This document shows positions 1 through 6,449 of a stretch of DNA of 19,873 nt, piece after piece; positions within the stretch are counted from its first letter, which is position 1, and the number at the start of each line of letters is the position of its first letter. The position numbers were made by a program, and so were the translations under genes. The DNA comes from Nitrospira sp. UBA2083. GTDB taxonomy: Bacteria > Nitrospirota > Nitrospiria > Nitrospirales > Nitrospiraceae. Location of the stretch: NCBI GenBank assembly GCA_002331625.1, contig DCZN01000110.1:1581-21453 (forward strand), given 5' to 3'. The notes below the pieces were generated by a model, which worked only from the letters and a program-made list of their open reading frames with translations, did no database searches and was not told the DNA's origin.

Positions 1-107
1 AACAACTCAACCGCATTCATCATCCGCCTGTACCGGTACGTCGGGCTGCTCGATCGCTGCTGCTCGTGTCCTCCGGTGTGGTGCGGTCATGTCTAAGGGA
101 GACACTC

Positions 108-1670
108 ATGATCAAAATCAAAAGAAAGATTGCGAAGTGGAGTGTGATGGCGGTGAAAGTAGGGCTTGCCGCTTTCATGCTTGTGGGCTCAGCGGGGGTC
201 AGCCAGGCGGATGAGTTCGAGGGGTTCGGCGGATTGGATTTTGGATCAATCGTGCAGGGTGGTCTGGAACGATCGTCTCGAATTTGGTTCGGCGTCGATC
301 GGCCGCTCAAAGAGTCGGCGCCTGCAACAACCGGGGTTTATCGCACGGCGACGCAACCGGCTTCCGCCCAAGTCTTACTCGCAGATGGACTGAAAGCCGA
401 GTACGTGACCCGCAATGCCGGTGACTTGGCCGACATGTTCGCGTTCTGGCCGAATGACCGCAACCCCTCCCATCTCGTTTTCTGCATCGAGGGTGCGCGC
501 CAAGATCTCGGCACGTTTCTTCCCGGAGGACTCGTGAAAAAATTCAATCCTGCCGTCCAGCGGATTCGATTGTCCGACGGGTCGGTTGAAACCGTGCTTC
601 GGGGGATGAGCCGCTGCGACGGAATCCGACGGACCCCGTGGGGAACCATCTTGGCCACCGAGGAGACCACTGACGGCGGAGCTTATGAAATTTTGAATCC
701 GTTGCGAACCACGAACTCTACAGTTCAAGATCGGGCGACGGGTGCGATCATCGATGAGAACGGAATGCCTTCAACCAGCGAGGTAGCCAAGCGCCCGGCT
801 CTTCCGACCATGGCATGGGAGGGACTTGCTGTTCTGAAGAGCGGCGTCGTGATCGCCGGAGATGAACTCCGTCCCGGAAGTCCGGCTGATGCCGACGGAG
901 GCGCGATTTTCAAATTTGTGCCGGCCAGTCCTCGGCCGGTTGCAGCCGTCGCGTCGGTGGCCGACAGCGAAGAGGAAACCCGAATTGAGAGTTTGAGCCA
1001 GTCTCCGTTGGTCGCCGGCAACGTGTATGCGTTGCGGATGAGTTGTACGACCGGAGTGCAATACGGACAGGGATGCGAAATCGGCAGTGGCGCGTGGGTC
1101 GCAGTCGGTGCAGCGACCGCACGCGGCGATGCCGGTAGGGTTGGTGCGACCGGCTACTATCGCCCTGAGGATCTCGAGCAGGACGAGCAGTACCGAGGTG
1201 AAGGCGTCCGCTTCTGCTGGACCAACACAGGCGAAAGCGATATCGCCAATTACGGTGAGGTGTTGTGTGGTGTCGATCGCGCGCCATTGGTCGCCGATCT
1301 GAATCAGCAGACGGTGACTGCCAATCGATTTGTCGAAGGCGACAGTGATTTCAATCAGCCCGACAACTTCGCGTTCCAGCCGAAGACGGGGAATCATTAT
1401 GTCATCGAAGATAACTCCAACGGTGATGTCTTTGCCTGCTTGCCGGACGGCAAAGATCGAGACATCAAGACGGACGGTTGTGTGAAGATCCTTTCAGTGA
1501 AGGATTCTTCTGCAGAACCGACGGGATTCAAGTTCACAGCCGATGGACGGACTGCCTACCTTGCAATCCAACACAGCAATGATTCCAACATGCCGAAGGT
1601 GGACGACTATGCCACCGACGACATCATTAAGATTACCGGGTTCAAGATCCCATTCCGATTCCAGCAATAA
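108..1670 (+). CDS. Exported PhoX-like (DUF839) protein
   Basis: A 520-residue protein of the PhoX/DUF839 beta-propeller family, whose characterised members are calcium- and iron-dependent alkaline phosphatases acting outside the cytoplasm. Residues 1-34 form a Sec-type signal peptide (KIKRK basic start, hydrophobic core, SQA before D35); I see no twin-arginine motif, although classical PhoX is Tat-exported. Family-type motifs in order: RRTPWGT at 174-180 followed by TEE at 184-186, WEGLAV near 237, RPEDLE at 352-357, QPDNFAF near 417, EPTGFKF near 470 and QHS at 488-490. I chose the ATG at 108 over an upstream in-frame GTG at 66 because AAGGGAG lies about six bases before it and the signal peptide then begins properly. 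The gene stands alone, with a hairpin downstream. Phosphatase activity is family inference; many DUF839 proteins are uncharacterised. Confidence 0.85.
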   Translation: MIKIKRKIAKWSVMAVKVGLAAFMLVGSAGVSQADEFEGFGGLDFGSIVQGGLERSSRIWFGVDRPLKESAPATTGVYRTATQPASAQVLLADGLKAEYVTRNAGDLADMFAFWPNDRNPSHLVFCIEGARQDLGTFLPGGLVKKFNPAVQRIRLSDGSVETVLRGMSRCDGIRRTPWGTILATEETTDGGAYEILNPLRTTNSTVQDRATGAIIDENGMPSTSEVAKRPALPTMAWEGLAVLKSGVVIAGDELRPGSPADADGGAIFKFVPASPRPVAAVASVADSEEETRIESLSQSPLVAGNVYALRMSCTTGVQYGQGCEIGSGAWVAVGAATARGDAGRVGATGYYRPEDLEQDEQYRGEGVRFCWTNTGESDIANYGEVLCGVDRAPLVADLNQQTVTANRFVEGDSDFNQPDNFAFQPKTGNHYVIEDNSNGDVFACLPDGKDRDIKTDGCVKILSVKDSSAEPTGFKFTADGRTAYLAIQHSNDSNMPKVDDYATDDIIKITGFKIPFRFQQ

Positions 1671-1703
1671 CTTTCGCGATACCAGACAGTGCATGGTCAG
1701 GTA

Positions 1704-1736
1704 TGTGGCGTGCGCCCCTAGCCGGCGCACGCTGTA
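1704..1736. terminator. GC-rich hairpin between convergent genes
   Basis: GCGTGCGCC (1708-1716) and GGCGCACGC (1724-1732) form a perfect 9-bp stem with a 7-base loop. Wobble pairs extend it to about 1704-1736. It begins 34 bases after the PhoX-like stop and lies between convergent genes, so it could end transcription from the left. No T-run follows on either strand, so it is not a canonical intrinsic terminator. The rest of 1671-1958 shows nothing else I recognise. Confidence 0.4.
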
Positions 1737-1958
1737 CCCCGTCCGATAGCCTATCAGTTCCGGACGCGAGTCTATCGAGCAGCACCCAGCAAACTGCCGT
1801 GGATGTGCGTGTCACGACGTCGGAGATCGAATACACAGACGAGAAGGCATCCCCCTAGGGTTGGTCGTTCGGACGGCCGCTACGCCGGGATATTGCGCTG
1901 TATTGCCTGGCCGGTGGATGAAGTAGACTGCACAAGCATGACCCTCTCTCGCACTGGA

Positions 1959-2192
1959 TCATTGATTGTCCAGCGACAAGGGTCTCGAACCGGTCCTGTC
2001 CCACTTACGGCTTCCGTACACCGGTGTTCGAGCACGGCCCTCATTCCCATAGTAGCGTGGACGCCGGCGATTCCGTGCGATCACATGATCGGTGATGTCT
2101 CCGCAGGTGACACAGCGTAGAGCCCACGCTCTGTTTCCCCCCTCAGTGATGAGTTCCGGTACTCTCATGCCCGTACAGCGTGCACATCGCAT
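1959..2192 (-). CDS. Small C4 zinc-ribbon protein
   Basis: A 77-residue basic protein with two CxxC knuckles, C3-A-R-C6 and C27-V-T-C30, spaced like a single zinc ribbon. The pattern MRC..C at the N-terminus and LRCVTCGDI in the middle resembles short hypothetical proteins common in Nitrospira; the function is unknown to me. The ATG at 2192 is well supported because GAGGAGG lies just upstream on the minus strand, although the frame stays open to 2441. It starts 10 bases after the stop of the degenerate GGDEF gene, so the two are probably co-transcribed. The tail after residue 42 is rich in Arg, Gly and Tyr and looks disordered; it could contact nucleic acid, but nothing shows that directly. 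Confidence 0.65.
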   Translation of the reverse strand: MRCARCTGMRVPELITEGGNRAWALRCVTCGDITDHVIARNRRRPRYYGNEGRARTPVYGSRKWDRTGSRPLSLDNQ

Positions 2193-2202
2193 GGCGTCCT
2201 CC

Positions 2203-2646
2203 TCAATCGTGCCGAATAAGAGCTCGGTCGGTTCCGCGTGGCCCAACGTGTTGCTGGACGGGAGGCAGATCAAGATAGTCGTAGAATTGGAACACCACCG
2301 ATGGGTAGGCGGAGGAGAGTCTGTCTTCGATCTGTCGACGAATTTGATTCGTGCATCTGCCGCTTGGAAGGTCTGTTTGCCCGGAGTCCTGTTTGAGGAG
2401 GATGGCACCCAGTACGAGGTCTTGCAGAAACCAACCAACATAATCCGTCTTGCGCAGTGATTCTTGTACGGCAGAAATTAGGGCTCTCTTGACCGACTCC
2501 TGGATGCGGAACGGCGCGCCTTCATAAGTGGCCAGGCGACAGAGGAGGACATGAAAGTCTTGCCCGGAATGCCGGCATCGTCGGTGTTCCAAGTTCAACA
2601 GGGATCGAAAGGTACGTTCGTCGTATTCAGTATGAAGATCCGTCAT
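2203..2646 (-). CDS. Degenerate GGDEF-like domain protein
   Basis: A 147-residue soluble protein. The segment from about residue 12 (FRSLLNLEHRRCRHSGQDFHVLLCRL) to 85 follows the fold order of a GGDEF diguanylate cyclase domain. Where the GG(D/E)EF signature should be, after KTDYVGW, the sequence reads FLQDLVLGAIL, so the catalytic loop is absent. It is therefore unlikely to make cyclic di-GMP and might be a binding or structural module. Similar short proteins occur in Nitrospira-like genomes, to my recollection. The ATG at 2646 has only a weak upstream AGG. The gene is followed after 10 bases by the zinc-ribbon gene, and the DksA-like gene ends 81 bases upstream on the same strand. The domain assignment is moderate, from pattern only. 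Confidence 0.6.
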   Translation of the reverse strand: MTDLHTEYDERTFRSLLNLEHRRCRHSGQDFHVLLCRLATYEGAPFRIQESVKRALISAVQESLRKTDYVGWFLQDLVLGAILLKQDSGQTDLPSGRCTNQIRRQIEDRLSSAYPSVVFQFYDYLDLPPVQQHVGPRGTDRALIRHD

Positions 2647-2727
2647 TGTATTGAACCTGGCTCGTACCAGAAGGACATACGCCTACGGTCCGTCCTGCAA
2701 GGTCGCTCGCTGATGTTTCAGTCGCTG

Positions 2728-3153
2728 CTAATTTCTCGATAGGCGACTTTCGGCTAGGGCAAGGCAGGGCACACAGTAGCGGGCATCCGGCTGAACGGCC
2801 AACCGCTCATACGGAATCGCCTTGCGGCATCGTCGACAGTACCCATAGTACTTGGTCCTCAGTAACAGCAGCGCACGTTCAATCCGCTTGAGTTTGGTGA
2901 GTGCTCGCATCTTGACTTGAATCGCCAGAGCCTGCGCGAGATCATGCGTGACTTGGTCTGCTCGCTCAGCACAGGGTTCCTGCTCATCCGGCACCCCGAT
3001 GGTCAGATTCCACTCGGTCAACAACGAGACACGTTGCCGGGAGAGTTCTGCCTTGAGCCGTGCGCGTTTTGATGGAGAGTGCATGGTTTGCGGAACTGCG
3101 GTCGTCGTGCTCGACGGTCTAGGTGTGGGCCTTGCCGGCGATGTAGGTGTCAT
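2728..3153 (-). CDS. DksA/TraR-type zinc-finger protein
   Basis: A 141-residue protein. Residues 1-27 are Pro/Ser/Thr-rich and probably disordered. Residues 28-100 are helical and highly charged, like the coiled coil of the DksA family. A C4 zinc finger follows: C106-R-R-C109, then C127-V-P-C130 with 17 residues between the pairs. DksA/TraR proteins insert their coiled coil into the RNA polymerase secondary channel and modulate initiation; whether this one does is inference. The DxxDA tip motif of true DksA is not evident, so it is better called TraR/DksA-like. I prefer the ATG at 3153 to that at 3180, because GAGGAGG sits 8 bases before it while the upstream ATG has a G-rich run almost touching it. 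It is divergent from arsR across 166 bases. Confidence 0.8.
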   Translation of the reverse strand: MTPTSPARPTPRPSSTTTAVPQTMHSPSKRARLKAELSRQRVSLLTEWNLTIGVPDEQEPCAERADQVTHDLAQALAIQVKMRALTKLKRIERALLLLRTKYYGYCRRCRKAIPYERLAVQPDARYCVPCLALAESRLSRN

Positions 3154-3216
3154 GGTGTTGTCCTCCTCAGCGCCACTCATACTCCCCCAAGCGCAACAAA
3201 TGATCAGGAAGAGATG

Positions 3217-3229
3217 AAATCTGTGTAAA
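3217..3229 (-). promoter_or_regulatory. TTTACACAGATTT motif upstream of the DksA-like gene
   Basis: On the minus strand, 64 bases before the DksA-like start, the sequence is TTTACACAGATTT. It shares the core ACACAGATTT with the asnB leader (9217-9226) and nine of those ten bases with the GT2 leader (ATACAGATTT). It lacks the preceding TTAAC half-site present there. It may be part of a shared binding site, or chance. Confidence 0.25.
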
Positions 3230-3266
3230 AGTTCCGCTTTAATCGGTCTTATGGGTGACGGTTGGA

Positions 3267-3294
3267 TTGACTAATCAATTCTTCTTGATATATG
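3267..3294 (+). promoter_or_regulatory. arsR promoter with ArsR operator
   Basis: TTGACT (3267-3272) and TATATG (3289-3294), 16 bases apart, make a plausible sigma70 promoter. The spacer is filled by an inverted repeat, ATCAA (3274-3278), six bases, TTGAT (3285-3289). Known ArsR/SmtB operators are inverted repeats placed over the promoter, so binding here would block polymerase until arsenite releases the repressor. The same 5-6-5 arrangement recurs before acr3. Confidence 0.6.
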
Positions 3295-3319
3295 AAAGCT
3301 TCATGACGGCGGGATCAAA

Positions 3320-3574
3320 ATGTCGAGACAGGCGGTCGAACTCTTTCATGCCTTGTCGGATGAGACGCGACTGTGCATCCTAGACCGACTGATGGATGGA
3401 GAACGATGCGTCTGTGACCTCACGGACATGTTCAAGATCGGTCAATCACGCCTCTCATTTCACGTGCGCGTTCTCAAGGAGGCCGGCTTGCTGAGAGGTC
3501 GCCCGGAAGGACGATGGAGGTACTATTCAATCGATCAGGAAGGGATCCAAGAGCTGGAGGCACTCGTTGACTGA
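3320..3574 (+). CDS. arsR: ArsR-family arsenical-responsive repressor
   Basis: An 84-residue winged-helix repressor, slightly short for the family (about 90-120). The core is HALSDETRLCILDRL, then ERCVCDLTDMF with the metalloid-binding pair C30-V-C32 at the start of the recognition region. The DNA-reading helix follows at QSRLSFHVRVLKEAGLL (43-58), with the wing at GRWRYYSI. The CVC motif is the classical trivalent arsenic/antimony site; the third ligand seen in E. coli ArsR is not obvious, so a two-cysteine site is possible. It heads the ars island and is followed after 138 bases by acr3. The inverted repeats at 3274-3289 and 3644-3659 are its probable operators. The ATG at 3320 has GGCGGGA upstream. 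Confidence 0.9.
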   Translation: MSRQAVELFHALSDETRLCILDRLMDGERCVCDLTDMFKIGQSRLSFHVRVLKEAGLLRGRPEGRWRYYSIDQEGIQELEALVD

Positions 3575-3643
3575 TTGAAAGAATCGCGATCGCCGTTATC
3601 GCAGTTGTCAACGCGGTACCCGTAATATCTTTTGCCCGTGATG

Positions 3644-3659
3644 ATCAAGAATTATTGAT
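3644..3659 (+). promoter_or_regulatory. Second putative ArsR operator, upstream of acr3
   Basis: ATCAA (3644-3648), six bases GAATTA, then TTGAT (3655-3659): the same arms and spacing as the site before arsR. It lies 53 bases before the acr3 start, inside the 138-base arsR-acr3 gap. This suggests acr3-arsC has its own repressible promoter. I see no convincing -35/-10 pair around it. Confidence 0.5.
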
Positions 3660-3712
3660 GTATCGATCAGACCTATCAGGTCCATTCTTCAAATGAGAAG
3701 GAGACATAAACC

Positions 3713-4810
3713 ATGGATATGGCAGTTACGTCGATCCGTCCGGTTCGGCTCATTCAAAAAGAACTGAACCTGTTTGAGCGTTATCTGACGGTGTGGGTGG
3801 GGCTGTGTATGGTGGCCGGGATTATCCTCGGCCAGTCGGCTCCAGCTGCCGTGCAGCTCTTACGCAGCATGGAGTTTGGTCAGGGCAGCCACGTCAATTT
3901 CCCAATTGCCATGCTCATCTGGTTCATGATTATCCCGATGATGATGAAGGTGGATTTTGCCGCCGTGCGTAATGTCGGCAAGCGGCCACGTGGATTGCTG
4001 GTGACGCTGTTTGTGAACTGGATAGTCAAACCTTTTTCTATGGCCTGTCTCGCATGGCTGTTTTTCCGCTTCGTATTTTCCGCATGGATGACGCCAGCAG
4101 ACGCCGACCAATATATCGCCGGGGCGATTATCCTGGCAGCGGCTCCCTGTACGGCGATGGTATTTGTGTGGAGTTATCTTACTGACGGCGACCCGGCGTA
4201 TACGTTGGTGCAAGTGTCGGTGAACGACCTCATCATGCTGGTGCTATTTGCACCGCTGGTGGCCTTTCTGGTGAATGGCGCGTCATCGCTGCACGTGCCC
4301 TATGAAGTGCTGCTCTATTCGGTGCTGGCCTTTATCGTGATTCCGTTGACCATTGGCGTGTTGCTCCGGCAATTGTTGATTCGTAATCACGGCAAGGACT
4401 GGTTTGAACAGACCCTGCTGCCCCGCTTTGCCCCTGTCACCATTCTTGCACTGTTGGCTACGCTGGTGCTGATCTTTGCGTTTCAGGCGGAGAACATCAG
4501 CGGCAAAGCGTGGCATGTGGCCTTGATTGCCGTCCCGCTACTCTTACAGGTGTATTTCAACGCCTCGCTGACCTACGGACTCATGAAATGGCTGAAGGTT
4601 CCCTATGCGGTCGCCGCACCCGGTGCCCTTATCGGAGCCAGCAATTTCTTTGAGCTTGCGGTTGCAACCGCAATTGCGCTCTTTGGCGCGGAATCCGGTG
4701 CCGCCCTCGTCACCGTGGTCGGGGTTTTGGTAGAGGTTCCGGTGATGCTGTCCGTGTGCGCGGCCTGCAACCGGACACGAGATTGGTTTCCAGTGGAGGC
4801 GGCAGCGTGA
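3713..4810 (+). CDS. acr3: Acr3-type arsenite efflux transporter
   Basis: A 365-residue integral membrane protein of the BASS/Acr3 family, which exports arsenite (and sometimes antimonite) using the proton gradient. About ten hydrophobic segments fill the chain after a short cytoplasmic N-terminus. Two family hallmarks are present: the membrane cysteine in LAAAPCTAMVFVWS (C146) and the conserved glutamate in IGASNFFELAVA (E314), both known to be needed for transport in characterised Acr3 proteins. The ATG at 3713 has AGAAGGAGA eight bases upstream. Its stop overlaps the arsC start by four bases (GTGA), which couples the two genes. It lies downstream of its own operator-like repeat. It should still work even if arsC is broken, giving direct arsenite resistance. 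Confidence 0.95.
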   Translation: MDMAVTSIRPVRLIQKELNLFERYLTVWVGLCMVAGIILGQSAPAAVQLLRSMEFGQGSHVNFPIAMLIWFMIIPMMMKVDFAAVRNVGKRPRGLLVTLFVNWIVKPFSMACLAWLFFRFVFSAWMTPADADQYIAGAIILAAAPCTAMVFVWSYLTDGDPAYTLVQVSVNDLIMLVLFAPLVAFLVNGASSLHVPYEVLLYSVLAFIVIPLTIGVLLRQLLIRNHGKDWFEQTLLPRFAPVTILALLATLVLIFAFQAENISGKAWHVALIAVPLLLQVYFNASLTYGLMKWLKVPYAVAAPGALIGASNFFELAVATAIALFGAESGAALVTVVGVLVEVPVMLSVCAACNRTRDWFPVEAAA

Positions 4811-5208
4811 AAAATGAGGTCCTCTTTTTGTGTGCCGGCAATTCCTGTCGTAGCCAAATGGCGGAAGGTTGGTTGCGATATCTCGCGAGTGACCGATTTG
4901 AGGTGGCCAGCGCCGGAACATGCCCGGTTGGCCTCAACCTTACCGCGGTTGAGGTCATGCGGGAGGCGGGCATCGACATTTCCAGTCATCGCTCAAAGCA
5001 TCTACAACGTTTCGCGGCACGACGGTTTGACTATGCAATTACTGTGTGCGACCAAGCGAGGAAGCTTGCCCGATCTATTCTGGAGCCGCCTCAATTCTAC
5101 ATTGGAGTTTTGATGATCCGGCATCTGCAGGGGGGAAAGAGTCGGAACGACTCGCGGTGTTTCGGCGAGTGCACGACGAAATCAGAACCAAAATCAGTAC
5201 ATGGCTGA
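4807..5208 (+). pseudogene. arsC: Frameshifted arsenate reductase ArsC, N-terminal part
   Basis: Low-molecular-weight-phosphatase-type arsenate reductase (thioredoxin-linked class), which reduces arsenate to arsenite for Acr3 to export. The GTG start overlaps the acr3 stop. The P-loop C9-AGNSC-R15 is intact, as are the AEGWL and SAGT motifs and C81 in TVCDQAR. After R85 the reading frame goes wrong: the open frame gives KLARSILEPPQF and ends at 5208 with an unrelated tail. The expected continuation, EACPIYSG with the third redox cysteine (C88), sits in the frame one base back from 5061. The simplest cause is loss of one G from an original AGG-GAA at 5059-5063. As read, the product lacks C88 and the C-terminal third, so it should be inactive. 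A sequencing or assembly error is the main alternative. Confidence 0.8.
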
Positions 5209-5375
5209 TGGATGGGCCATGCCCTTTGGGCTACTACGAGGTCACCGGCAGGGTGAGGGGTCCCATCGCGTTGAGCGAAGCTCCTGGTCAAAGTAGACCC
5301 GGTACCCCACGCATCGAGAATTCCCTGAGAGGAATTCGTATTCCCACACCTCACCCCCGGACGGCAATTTCTTGA
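5061..5375 (+). pseudogene. arsC: ArsC C-terminal part in the shifted frame
   Basis: This frame continues ArsC without a gap: EACPIYSGAASILHWSFDD, then SERLAVFRRVHDEI and TKISTWL. These match the usual C-terminal third of thioredoxin-type arsenate reductases, including C88 and the HWSFDDP segment. The family normally stops near TWL (about 5200), giving about 140 residues. Here the frame runs on to 5375 with a low-information tail, overlapping the 3' end of the convergent lipoprotein gene. So there may be a second lesion, or a lost stop, near 5200. Joined to the first part it would give about 189 residues. Confidence 0.7.
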
Positions 5376-5532
5376 AGCGTTGCGGATAGCCGAACTGGCG
5401 GGTCAATTCAGATTGAGTCAGGCGCCCGACGGCGCCTTCGAGCGCCTCCACCCGCGGCTCATGAGCACAGGAGAGCAGAGAGACCCATCCCAGGGAAAGA
5501 AAAAGGAACCGGAGAAGCATCGCCTGTTTCAC
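5242..5532 (-). CDS. Small predicted lipoprotein
   Basis: A 96-residue protein with a short lipoprotein signal: MLLRFLFLSLGWVSLLSC, lipobox L-L-S-C, mature Cys about residue 22. The mature part carries LTQSELTRQFGYPQRFKKL and GEVWEYEF, reminiscent of the SmpA/OmlA (BamE-like) fold in which a small lipoprotein displays a G-x-P loop. I do not recognise a defined family and claim no function. The first start is GTG at 5532; an ATG at 5520 would still leave a functional signal, and neither has a strong ribosome site. It begins 29 bases after the response-regulator stop on the same strand, so the two are probably co-transcribed. It converges on the ars island. Confidence 0.65.
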   Translation of the reverse strand: MKQAMLLRFLFLSLGWVSLLSCAHEPRVEALEGAVGRLTQSELTRQFGYPQRFKKLPSGGEVWEYEFLSGNSRCVGYRVYFDQELRSTRWDPSPCR

Positions 5533-5561
5533 GGGTCGTCGAGTAGCGCTACGCCGTTGGC

Positions 5562-6272
5562 TTACGAGCCCAGAGGCTGATCCGATAGTTTGTAGCCGAG
5601 CGACTTGACCGAGATAATCGACTCGCTCAGGGGCGGCACTTTCAGTTTTAAGCGCCGGACATGGACATCGACCGTGCGTGTCGTGCCGTAGTAGTCGTAT
5701 CCCCAGACGGAGTTCAGGAGCATATCCCGCGTCAGTACCCGTCCGGGATTACGCAACAAATGTTCAAGGAGGCCGAACTCCTTGGCGGTCAACGACACTT
5801 CTTTCCCTTTCACCCTCACTTCATGCTTCGTCAAATCCATGTGTAACTGACCATACGTCAAGAAGGTGGGAGCCTGTTCACTTGTCCGCTCCAGGCGTCT
5901 AAAGAGAGCCTTGACCCTGGCGACCAGCGCTTTGGGGCTGAATGGCTTGGTCACGTAGTCATCGGCTCCGAGTTCCAATCCGACGATCGTGTCGGACTCC
6001 TCGTTCTTTGCGGTGAGCATGACGATCGGCAACAGGGCCGTCTCAGCTTTGTTGCGAAGAACTTTGCACAGTTCCAAACCGTCCATCTCGGGCAGCATCA
6101 AATCCAGGATCATGAGATCGGGATGTTCGGTCGCCACCATCTTTTGTGCGACGAGGCCGTTTTCAGCTATGCATGTATGGAATCCGTCCTTCTCCAGGTA
6201 GCGTTTCACCAACTGTGCGATGTCCGGCTCGTCTTCGACGATCAGAATAGTCTTTGGACGTTGTGATGCCAT
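5562..6272 (-). CDS. PhoB/OmpR-family response regulator (orphan)
   Basis: A 236-residue two-domain regulator. The receiver domain (7-122) has the acidic pair E13-D14, phospho-acceptor D57 in MILDLMLPEMDG, T87 and K109 in YVTKPFS, so all phosphorylation residues are intact. The winged-helix DNA-binding domain (about 137-231) has the family pattern LTAKEFGLLEHLL, the RTVDVHVRRLK recognition helix and the GYKL wing. This family binds tandem direct repeats of about 11 bp as dimers. No histidine kinase is encoded in the window. I chose the ATG at 6272 because translation then starts just before the receiver; a GTG at 6308 adds 12 unlikely residues. Its own promoter region carries a TTAACA-N5-GTAACA repeat, suggesting autoregulation. 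Phosphate control is possible but unproven. Confidence 0.9.
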   Translation of the reverse strand: MASQRPKTILIVEDEPDIAQLVKRYLEKDGFHTCIAENGLVAQKMVATEHPDLMILDLMLPEMDGLELCKVLRNKAETALLPIVMLTAKNEESDTIVGLELGADDYVTKPFSPKALVARVKALFRRLERTSEQAPTFLTYGQLHMDLTKHEVRVKGKEVSLTAKEFGLLEHLLRNPGRVLTRDMLLNSVWGYDYYGTTRTVDVHVRRLKLKVPPLSESIISVKSLGYKLSDQPLGS

Positions 6273-6337
6273 GAATGAGTCCGTTGGTCGTTGTGCCCCG
6301 TTCCACACTCCCGTGCGAGGGCATCATACGCTTTTGA

Positions 6338-6354
6338 TGTTACGGGATTGTTAA
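6338..6354 (-). promoter_or_regulatory. Putative 11-bp tandem response-regulator box (autoregulation)
   Basis: Read on the minus strand: TTAACA, five bases ATCCC, then GTAACA, a direct repeat with an 11-bp period. Nine bases further downstream is TATGAT (6323-6328), a good -10 element, and no normal -35 is present. This resembles the layout of E. coli Pho boxes, which replace the -35 and sit about 10 bases from the -10. The response-regulator gene starts about 50 bases beyond the -10. Confidence 0.45.
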
Positions 6355-6449
6355 GAAGGAGACGGAATGAGAAGGTCGCGCAGCGCAGTTCTTTCCTGCT
6401 CTGGGGGAACGGCTCTGTCGGAGGCCGACCGTCCTTTACCGCCCTGGCA

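Noticed and set aside
30..39. Palindrome GTACCGGTAC and an ACCGCATTCAT string at 10-20 that also precedes the GT2 start
   Set aside because: Too short, and the left flank is missing, so no link with the later leaders can be supported.
771..1397. 208-codon minus-strand open frame inside the PhoX-like gene
   Set aside because: Composition-driven shadow of a gene with a clear signal peptide and conserved motifs; no domain seen.
1803..2120. Plus-strand open frame of 105 codons across the convergent gap
   Set aside because: No ribosome site or recognisable protein; half of it is antisense to the zinc-ribbon gene, whose start and cysteine pattern are convincing.
3302..3340. ATG at 3303 as an alternative arsR start
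   Set aside because: It is out of frame with the ArsR coding sequence, which starts at 3320.
5318..5337. Perfect inverted repeat GAATTCC-N6-GGAATTC
   Set aside because: It lies inside the small lipoprotein coding sequence, with no T-run or position suggesting a terminator; probably chance.
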